This document shows positions 55,625-64,000 of a stretch of DNA of 64,000 bases, in pieces (within the stretch, counting starts at the first letter, position 1; each line of letters starts with the position of its first letter). The notes under the pieces are model-generated. The model was not told the origin of the DNA. It saw only the letters and a list, made by a program, of their open reading frames with translations, and searched no databases. Source of the stretch: Solen grandis (Eukaryota; Mollusca; Bivalvia; Adapedonta; Solenidae); contig CM037791.1 of the NCBI GenBank assembly GCA_021229015.1, positions 53,728,798 to 53,792,797 on the forward strand. Direction: 5' to 3'. The position numbers were made by a program, and so were the translations under genes.

Positions 55625-57990
55625 AAGTGCTTTGTCGTAATTGAGTAAGGAATAATTAATGTTGTCCTGTTTACTACAATCTGTATTATCTGTAAAAATT
55701 ACATAGCGAGTAATAAAAATGACAAAAATGTACAAGTATATTTTGCCTTCCAAGATGGCGAATTTTATTTACAAAATGAAGGGTAAGACGCAGTTCTGAT
55801 TCCCAGCACGACTTTGTTCGTTGCTCCTTTCGTTACAAGCATGTTGTGTAATGCATGATTTTATATACGTGTACTGTCACAATCTTCAGCAATAGAGTAA
55901 ATACAGACTATATACATGTAAAGACTTATCGCGTGGACAGAAGGTATTAAAATTATCAGATCAAATAGCTTTAATAAGTTACTGCATAGTAATTCCCAAA
56001 TTTGTTTCGGTTAACGAGCTAAATTTAATTTTGGAATTGCATAAAATATAGGTGCAAGCTAGGGTACTGCTGCACTTCATGTATATTAAATTTCCGATTG
56101 CCCTTCACTGGCTTACGCCACACAATTCCATTCATCATTGATAATTTAGCATCGTTGCAGAGTTATCGTTCCTTGTGTGCCGGGACAACTTCTATAATAA
56201 AACGATAATAAATGAAAGAAAATTGTTGGGCATTTTATTCATGTAAGATATGTAAAAAATATGTCACAAGCCTTAACAGAAGCTCGTCATGCAAGCATAT
56301 CTATATATTGTATAACGATGATACGAGCAAACAGGTGTAAGTATAGAATAATGGATATCCGGTGTTGGAACCTCATTGATAATGACCTAATAACTTCTCT
56401 AATAAATGCCCATCGGGGTTGGAGTTCCACAACCATCCTTTATGCACTGAAACCTTTGATTTAATGCAAAAATATCATCTTTCAATTCAAGATTTCAAAA
56501 ACCACATTTTTATCAGAAAACAAAAACATTATTTATTATGATTTTCAAAGCATTTACATTCACCGACTGTCTTGTAAAATTTAGAGTTCCATTTCCAGTT
56601 TGAAATCACAGCGTGTAAATGTGGCTTATCATTTGTGAATTATGATTTTGACCCCTTTGGTCCATTAAATGATCTTTCAATAAAAACATTGTTCATTTTA
56701 GTACAAAAATGATACTTGAAAAGAATGAAAACAAATGTTTTTTTTTTTCGGTTGAGTATATTATTGGCGAATAGCAAATTTTGAGCAGTATAACATACTC
56801 TATTGAGTGACTGAAATAGCGATGGTCAAATAAGGGCGATGGTCGAATAAGGGAGCAATTCACTTTCTTTTTTATTACAAACCTGAATAAGAGTTATATA
56901 TCTAACCTTTATTTGTTATGCAAACACACACACACACACACACAATTTGTCAAACACTATAACTGCCAATGGCTGGACAAATGGTTGTCAGAAAGTCAAA
57001 TTGGACATGGGCATATTCTTTTCAGACAATTTTCATTCCGTAATTCTGGTGGTGTAATGGGTAATGGACGCTTGACCGTTGCAGATTTATGAATATGTTT
57101 TAATTAATAATAAAATAGATGTAATAAAATCACACACACACGTGCACATAGACATAGGTAATACTAACAAAGACCTCATATTTACATAAATTTTCGATAT
57201 CAGTATATGGATTCGGTTTTATTAATTACCTTTCAAATACTAAACATTAAAAATGTAACAAGCGTAACTAGCCAATGCATAATATGATTGAAAAATGCTG
57301 AACTATACTTATCTTTATTTAGAGCATATATATAACAAAAGACGGTTTATAGATTAACATTGGTTTTAAAAAATAAACTGGAAATAATTGCTTTTTAAAC
57401 ACTGGTAGATTAAAAATTAATTTCATAAACGATATAATTATATAGAAGATACAGGAGAAGAATAAAACAACAACAACAAAAATATAGATAATCATATGAG
57501 TATATACAAATAATGATAATTAAGTAACCTTTTTATTTCAATTTGTACCTATAATTTTTTAAAAAAAACTTTCTTTATGAATTATTATGGCATTATCTAC
57601 TGTACTATCAGTGCCATTATCTATTCTACTACATATACATCTATTTTAAAATAGAAATTATGGAACTAAGCAAAACAGATCTTGCTATTTATAACTTATA
57701 TAGCTGGACCATTACAGAAAAAACTCTCTTATAATTCGACTGACATGAAAGGAGACTATTCATTTTTTTTTAATTTCACTTTGATGACGATAAGTGGTTC
57801 AGAAGTGGTGAAGAAGAAACTAGACCAGGCGCACCTCTTGTGTAATGGATATGGTTTATTTTATCTAATTCCTTCATGTTAAAGGTTCGTTATTTATAAC
57901 GATCATTATTACATCTCGCCAGGCCATACTTTCTGTCATTTTCTTCCTCTTCTTTAATTATGGTGGTTTGATATCTTAAATATTCCTTCT
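55625..57990. other. Intergenic stretch, no gene seen
   Basis: AT-rich with a (CA)n run at 56927-56943; open frames are short and unsupported. Confidence 0.55.
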
Positions 57991-58072
57991 CTCTATTCAA
58001 GCTGTTATGCCTGTCTCTCTACCTACCACAAACGTATCTTGATAAAACTACTTTACTTACACCTTACAGTAA

Positions 58073-58757
58073 CTAGGAATGTCATGACTTGATACACCTT
58101 ACACGTCACTAGGCAAGTTATGACTTGATACACCTTACACGTCACTATGCAAGTTATGACTTGATACACCTTACACGTCACTAGGCAAGTTATGACTTGA
58201 TACACCTTACACGTCACTAGGCAAGTTATGACTTGATACACCTTACACGTCACTATGCAAGTTATGACTTGATACACCTTACACGTCACTATGCAAGTTA
58301 TGACTTGATACACCTTACACGTCACTAGGCAAGTTATGACTTGATACACCTTACACGTCACTATGCAAGTTATGACTTGATACACCTTACACGTCACTAT
58401 GCAAGTTATGACTTGATACACCTTACACGTCACTAGGCAAATTATGACTTGATACACCTTACACGTCACTATGCAAGTTATGTCTTGATACACCTTACAC
58501 GTCACTAGGCAAGTTATGACTTGATACACCTTACACGTCACTAGGCAAGTTATGACTTGATACACCTTACACGTCACTAGGCAAGTTATGACTTAATACA
58601 CCTTACACGTCACTAGGCAAGTTTATGACTTGATACACCTTACACGTCACTATGCAAGTTATGTCTTGATACACCTTACACGTCACTATGCAAGTTATGA
58701 CTTGATACACCTTACACGTCACTAGGCAAGTTATGACTTGATACACCTTACACGTCA
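58073..58757. repeat. 36-bp minisatellite, about 19 copies, in the TRIM-like 3' UTR
   Basis: The unit reads CTTACACGTCACTAGGCAAG then TTATGACTTGATACAC, with a G/T variant at CTAGG/CTATG. One unit near 58620 has an extra T. Because 36 is a multiple of three, the minus strand holds a spurious repeated 12-residue frame. The array starts 15 nt after the TRIM-like stop codon. Confidence 0.95.
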
Positions 58758-58771
58758 AGTCAAGTATCATT

Positions 58772-61323
58772 TTATAGAAGGTCAAAAACACGTATTTCAT
58801 TTCTGTTCATTGTGACAATCAATTTTCGCTGACTAGGATCAAAACACACAGACTGGGGATTCACCAGACCATCTGCCCGGGTTAGAACCACACCCAGCTC
58901 TTCACCACCCACCCCTATCTGGATTACATTGTGGGAATTATACCCACACAGGAACACTCCACCCTTCCCATCCGTACAGGCTGCTTGCCCCCCATTAACC
59001 AGTGCACCCTTGTACCTGAACAGTTCTGTCCCATTCCTGTCTATACAGATGAGTCCTCTATCCCAGTCCGCTATGTAGATCCTGTCTCCAATGACGGTCA
59101 TGTGTTTGGCTCCCGAGAACAGTGCCTCTCCAGACTGGGTGTGGCTGATTGTACGCAGTGGTGTACCCGACATATTGTACACATGCACATTCTTATCTCC
59201 ATCGGACACAAACAGCTCCTCATTTCTGTGACATATACCACGGCAGGAATGTCCTACTGTAAAACTTCTTGCTAAAGCTATTGTGGTACCTACAGACACA
59301 AACTGTATCATGTTACTTGATCCATAACACACAGCAACTTCCTGATGACCAACACAACATACTGCCAAGGGAGAGTGAGGCAGATCACAGTAGTCTGTAA
59401 CGGTAAATTTAGAACTGTCCAGTCGCTTCAGTCTCCTATTTTTGTAGTCAATCATTATTACTGAACAATCGGACAGGCGACAAGTACCTTCTACGTCACA
59501 TGTTTCTAAATCTTTGGCTGTTTTTATGCTTACATTAGTCTTGCTCGTTGGCTTATACAAGTGTATAATATTCTGAAACGACCCGAGAGACTCCAAAGCG
59601 GCTAAGTTCTCCTGTATTTTTTTGTTCATTTCATACACCTTTTCTGGTCTCGCATCATTTTCGTTTTTAGCAACGAAATCTGTGGCGGTTAAAATCAACT
59701 TCTGACCTTTCTTCATGGAGACAAACAACTGTGGCTTGTTTTTACATGCAGTTTCCATCTGTTGAATACAAGCAGAGGTGTCTTCTTCTATCTGACCACA
59801 ACAGTTTTGGTATTCGTTAAGTTTGCTTTTCTTTTCATCATACCAACCATTAATCTCTTCTTCGGCTGCTTTTCCAAGTGACTTAACTATAAGGATAATA
59901 TTTTCCCTCTCCTGTACAATCATATCAAGATATTTATTCTTTTCTTTAAGCAGTTCTTCACCCACCAGGAGTTGTGCTCTCTTCACTGTCGCTAGGCGTT
60001 CTCGTATCCTCTTCAATCTGCTTACAGTCTCTTGAAGTTCAGTATCCTGTAAGAGTTCGTCGATACTGCCAGGGATAAGTTTGACTTCTTCACAGAATCT
60101 GTAAAATAATAATTATGTATAAAAAATCTTTGATTTGTTTTTCATGGTATGTTATAATGTACATTGCGATTCTATTTGGAAGTAACAGGGCGTCGACTGA
60201 ACCGGGTTCAAATAATAAAATATTTATAATAAAATGGCGTCAGAGGCTCTCTTCATAACATTTCCATAAACTCGTTTAGCAAAAATTGATATGAAAAGAT
60301 ATTTCATGTAAGATTCTTTTTATCGTCTGACAATAAACTAAGGAAGTTGTGATTACAACAACAACTACAGAAAACAACAACAAAAATAAATTAAAAAAAT
60401 ACAACAACATACATTTAATCCAGCTGTTTGAGTTCAACACAATAGAATACACGTACGTGACGAGTCAGCCTTTAGTTTTAAGTAGCATGTTAAATATAAT
60501 ACAATACGTGATAAATAGACGAAACCGGAAACAGCTGTAAAACTTTAAGCATATTGTGAGTAAAATACATACTGTCACTCTACCAGTCTTAAAATATTGT
60601 ATTCTATGACCACGTGTGAAAGAAAATAAGATCTTACAAAATCAACACAAATCCTCTGTATATCGAAGTTTCAAACTTCAGCTAGAACATGTAGAACTCT
60701 CTCTCTCTCACTCTCTCTCTGACCAATGAGTACACATGACTTAAGCGTACAGTCATAACAGGAAGTGTATTGTATACTTACATGTATTGTCATATTCACA
60801 CAAGAGTCGAATAAAGTGTTATTTTATGAACTTTTAACTAACTTAAGCTAGACGTAACTTATTTATTGAACCTGCCCTTAGTATACAGTATATTTAAGGT
60901 TTACACAACATGCATACAAATATGCACACTCGTGTATAGCATACATTATTAAAAAAATTATAGATCTATAATCTAATATTTCAAATACCTATGCTCCATG
61001 AACGCACACATGGTGCAAAGAACTTCGTCGTGTTTCTTACACCACAATTCCACCCGCCTCTGATGTCGTCGGCATTTTTCGGTCGGCATGACGACACCAC
61101 CACCTGCAGCCGACGGTTCCACCAAGATATGATCCTCCATGTAATCATTGTGTTGCTCCACACAGGAAGTACAAAGGTATTTATGACAGTCATGGCAATA
61201 CTTCACAGCCTCCTTGACACGATCTTTCTTATAACATTGAGAGCAGGTGAAGTCAAACGTCTCCTCGGATGATATCATCCTTCCGGACAATCCAGTCGCC
61301 ATGTTTTCTGCCGATATACTCAT
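58772..61323 (-). CDS. TRIM-like protein: two B-boxes, coiled coil, NHL-like propeller, no RING
   Basis: Two exons, 61323-60989 and 60098-58772, join in phase 2 (AG|A) and give 553 residues. B-box 1 spans about 27-65 (C27, C30, C43, C46, C51, C54, H59, H65). B-box 2 spans about 84-114 (C84, H87, C95, C103, C106, H111). A predicted coiled-coil stretch follows at about 130-230. The C-terminal 270 residues have repeated blade-like segments (such as DRIYIADWDRG and FDPSQRKLIV) typical of an NHL or six-bladed propeller. There is no RING finger upstream, so ubiquitin-ligase activity is doubtful; such RING-less B-box/NHL proteins are numerous in bivalves. The first ATG in frame is at 61323; the ATG at 61302 has a better context (AACATGG) and may be the real start. 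A 36-bp minisatellite begins 15 nt after the TAA. A possible AATAAA lies at 57860-57855, which would place the whole minisatellite in the 3' UTR. Confidence 0.87.
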
Positions 61324-62076
61324 TGAGCAACGGACGAAGTCTAAATGAATCACAAACCAGGGTTACTAGTACAACAGTTTACAATCGCAAAGTTTAGGGC
61401 AAGAAAGGGAAGTAAAAATCAATTTCGCTTCCGGGATGTTAAGTGTATTTTATTTTTGGAACTCGCAGTTTACAAATGTAAGCTGGCACAATATCATTCA
61501 TGTTAAGTTCTTTTCGCTTAAATAGCTGTTTCGCCATTAAGAAGACGTCCTTGAGTCATATAGTGACAGTAAAATAGATAATAATTTACTGTTTGTCCGA
61601 CTTACTCGTCCAATGAAATGCTTGAATTTCGTTCAAAATTTAAAACATATATTCCACAAAATGATCCGCGAGGTCTTGATATGAAGAAAATATGAGTGAA
61701 TTCTGCCTACGAGAACTAAATGGGCGGAGCTTGCTGAGGAGGCGGATGATTACGTCATGTTTTGCATGTTGCCTTATAAAATGTACGTGGACCAGTAATA
61801 ATGACTCTGAACTATCACGTGTACTGTCAATCAAACGGGAGTTGATTCCATAACGCGAGGTCAAAGGCCAAGATGTATGGCGTACGTGACAAACTATAAA
61901 TATGCTATCGTTTATATTTAAAATTTATGGATTTATTGCAGCGCTCCGTTTCGCGATAAATTCCATAAAACTTAAAATAAATACGTACTGAATGTGCTTA
62001 TAACGTTCGTCCCGAAACAAGTCTCAATGTTCATCAAAGTGACTTAAGGTTCTGGAACTCTAAAGCATGATATTAA

Positions 62077-62336
62077 GGGCGTATGTGACAGTTTGCTACA
62101 TTTTCTATATAGACAAAGAAAGAAAATTTAAACCGTTCAATATTTTTTTTTACTTTGCATGATAATAGAAAACCATATAAAAAACAACAAAAAAAAAACA
62201 TTTTTTTTTAGGGGGGGGGGGGGGAATTTGGGTCATCATCCTACTATTTTAGTTATCTTCCCCTGGATGTGATATAGCACTTTTATGCCATGTTCTTTGT
62301 CTATATAGAAAATGTAACAAACTGTCACATACGCCG
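62077..62336. mobile_element. MITE with about 48-bp inverted repeats and TTAA target duplication
   Basis: The left end, GGGCGTATGTGACAGTTTGC, and the right end, the inverse of CGGCGTATGTGACAGTTTGT, continue as inverted repeats through TTTCTATATAGACAAAGAA. TTAA stands at 62073-62076 and 62337-62340. TTAA duplication is typical of piggyBac-type elements. The core holds a poly-T/poly-G run. Confidence 0.85.
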
Positions 62337-62876
62337 TTAAGAATCGCAAAAACAATGCTATAAATTTATACCGAAAGTATTATATAAAAGACAATATTTG
62401 GTAAGGTTGTAATGAGTTTTACCAGCTGTAACTTAAGTTATGATAGTTTATTTAGTTTGAACCTCTGTATCCAGCATGGCTCTGAAAACAACTAAAAGGA
62501 CTCAAGGTACAAAGATACATATTATAATAATGAAATCATTATGTGTAAATAATTTAACAAATTTTCAACCCTGGCTTAACAATTCTATATATCCTACAGA
62601 AACAGGCCCGAGTTGAAGAAACATATTTATTTGTTAAATCCTTCTTTTTTTCAAATTTATTTTCATTTAAGTTTAGTTAAAAATGTGTTTATTTTAACAG
62701 ACCGATATTGATAATCAGTACTGATGAGTGAAGCAAGTATCTAAAATTTTACTTTTTACTTTGGTAGACGAGGCTTAAGTACTTAAATAGCTATCAAAAC
62801 ATAAAAATAAACACGCTTTCTTTTGTAAATCTGATATGAGTGATACAAAATTAATGTTAAAAGAGAAAAATGGAAA

Positions 62877-62960
62877 GAAAAAAATGGCCCTTCTGGGGTT
62901 CGAACCCATGACCATTGGTTTCAAATAAATTTACAGCAAGTTTAGCCTCATGCATTAGGG
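62877..62960 (-). mobile_element. tRNA-like SINE head
   Basis: TGGGGTTCGAACCCATGACC in reverse is a B-box-like GGGTTCGAACCCCA; only the head is clear. Confidence 0.45.
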
Positions 62961-63639
62961 TTCCAGAATATATAACCCTATGTAGGAGGACAAAGTAAGA
63001 AAAAGAAATGCAAACTTCACTACAATATCCACCCTCACACAGGTGGGGTTTGCGGATTTCCCCCGCGAAAAAAATGAAATATGGTGAATTCTTAAACGTA
63101 CGTGCGTATTGTGCATAATGGACGCTACACAACTTGGATCATCTAGTTCTCGGATTTACCTTTAAGTTACATGTTTATCGCCATTCAAAGGGGATAAACC
63201 AGTTCCATTCGACGATTTCAGTATACCACGGCCTTGGATCGAATCCACGACTTCCTTGTCCCGAAACGGACGTTTTCACCCCTCAGCAACAGGGACCGGT
63301 CCAGAATATTGTCATAAGTTTTATTTTATTGTCATAAATACGTTTATGAAATATACCCCATAAATGACGCAAATTTTGACATCTAATTTTAAGATATGCG
63401 ATGTGTTTGTTTACAGGATACTTATGCCAGTAAGTAAATAAGAAGTGAGAAATGGAAATTTAAACGCAATACATATTCAATCAATAATCAAGAAACAAAT
63501 CTACATTAAAACTATAATTAAAAATATTTTAAAAGTAGATCGGTAATGATTTCTTTTCCCGTATACGGAAATGTATAAAATGAGAGCTTCGAAATAAGAC
63601 GGAATGAATCATTTAATAGTGGTAACATATGTCACACTC

Positions 63640-64000
63640 AGTTGACCACAATAATCCCCTTCAGTCGAGAACTATGAGAGTATTAACAATTAACAATTGT
63701 GTGTTTTTTTACATTCTTGTGTAGTGGATTTAAATAATCCCTTAAACGCTAATAGCAAATTATTTTACTTTCAATACTCGCCAAAACACACAGGAGTGTA
63801 TGAATAATATGTATATTTGTATGTGTGTTGCACCACGTAATTTAATTAAAAGTTGCACCAGCAAACGAACGAAGCACATATAAGACATATAAAGGACTAG
63901 GGTATTTAAGTCTGTTATTCTTTGTTGGGAAGATTAAAGTTCTCTGAGCAATCACGATATTATTTTATATCCCATTATCTATGATTAATTAATGCTCCCT
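63640..64000 (+). promoter_or_regulatory. Promoter-like segment, copy 2 (cut by window end)
   Basis: CATATAAAGG at 63886-63895 precedes the 67-nt block 63910-63976, identical to 55509-55575. Upstream similarity starts near AATCCCCTTC (63653). The transcribed region, if any, continues past the window. Confidence 0.5.

Noticed and set aside
58053..58577. Minus-strand frame of 174 codons with a 12-residue repeat
   Set aside because: Product of a 36-bp minisatellite after the TRIM-like stop; a one-base insertion near 58620 breaks it and there is no non-repeat protein around it.
55240..64000. A pair of LTRs enclosing a retrotransposon
   Set aside because: No gag, protease, reverse transcriptase or integrase between the repeats; the gene inside is TRIM-like on the opposite strand, and TG..CA ends are not clear.

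Overview
The window looks like nuclear DNA of a bivalve mollusc. The inference rests on AT-rich sequence, GT-AG introns, SINE-like units with tRNA-type B boxes, many small elements built on internal tandem repeats of about 160 bp, and a RING-less double-B-box protein of a type abundant in bivalves. No species can be named from sequence alone. There are no bacterial operons, no CRISPR array and no recognisable virus. One assembly gap of 100 N lies at 27646-27745.

Layout. (1) 4.85-23.6 kb, minus strand: a complete secreted type-B carboxylesterase (cholinesterase fold) rebuilt here from ten exons whose phases all agree, giving 595 residues with a Ser223/Asp355/His465 triad. Its long introns hold most of the repeats in the left third of the window, including a 23/25/31-bp minisatellite, a LINE remnant, SINEs, inverted-repeat elements and a 161-bp satellite block. 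(2) 27.7-52.4 kb, plus strand: a tandem cluster of paralogous single-pass type I membrane proteins of no known function. The right-hand copy (40.96-52.36 kb) is complete: signal peptide, cysteine-bearing ectodomain, transmembrane helix, long charged tail, and two alternative C-termini. The left-hand copy (from 27.77 kb) has matching ectodomain exons with the same phases but lacks its first exons, probably because of the gap. After its membrane exon come several possible tail exons. Three of them (31.29, 32.88 and 37.97 kb) start in phase 0 with the same W-x-x-K-W-E motif and end in their own stop codon. A partial third unit at 36.6-38.6 kb repeats the juxtamembrane exon. This cluster is the most interesting part of the window. 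(3) 58.77-61.32 kb, minus strand: a two-exon TRIM-like protein (two B-boxes, coiled coil, NHL-like propeller, no RING) with a 36-bp minisatellite starting about 15 nt after its stop codon.

The intergenic parts (23.6-27.6, 33.7-36.5, 38.6-40.9, 52.4-58.0 and 61.4-64.0 kb) carry no gene I can support. They hold SINEs, inverted-repeat elements and, at 55.2-55.6 and 63.6-64.0 kb, two copies of a TATA-containing promoter-like segment sharing an identical 67-nt block just downstream of the TATA box.

The three gene groups do not form an obvious pathway. The esterase is probably extracellular, the cluster proteins are probably cell-surface molecules with variable intracellular tails, and the TRIM-like protein is probably cytoplasmic. 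All exon boundaries were derived by eye from splice sites, phase and protein similarity; none has been checked against transcripts.
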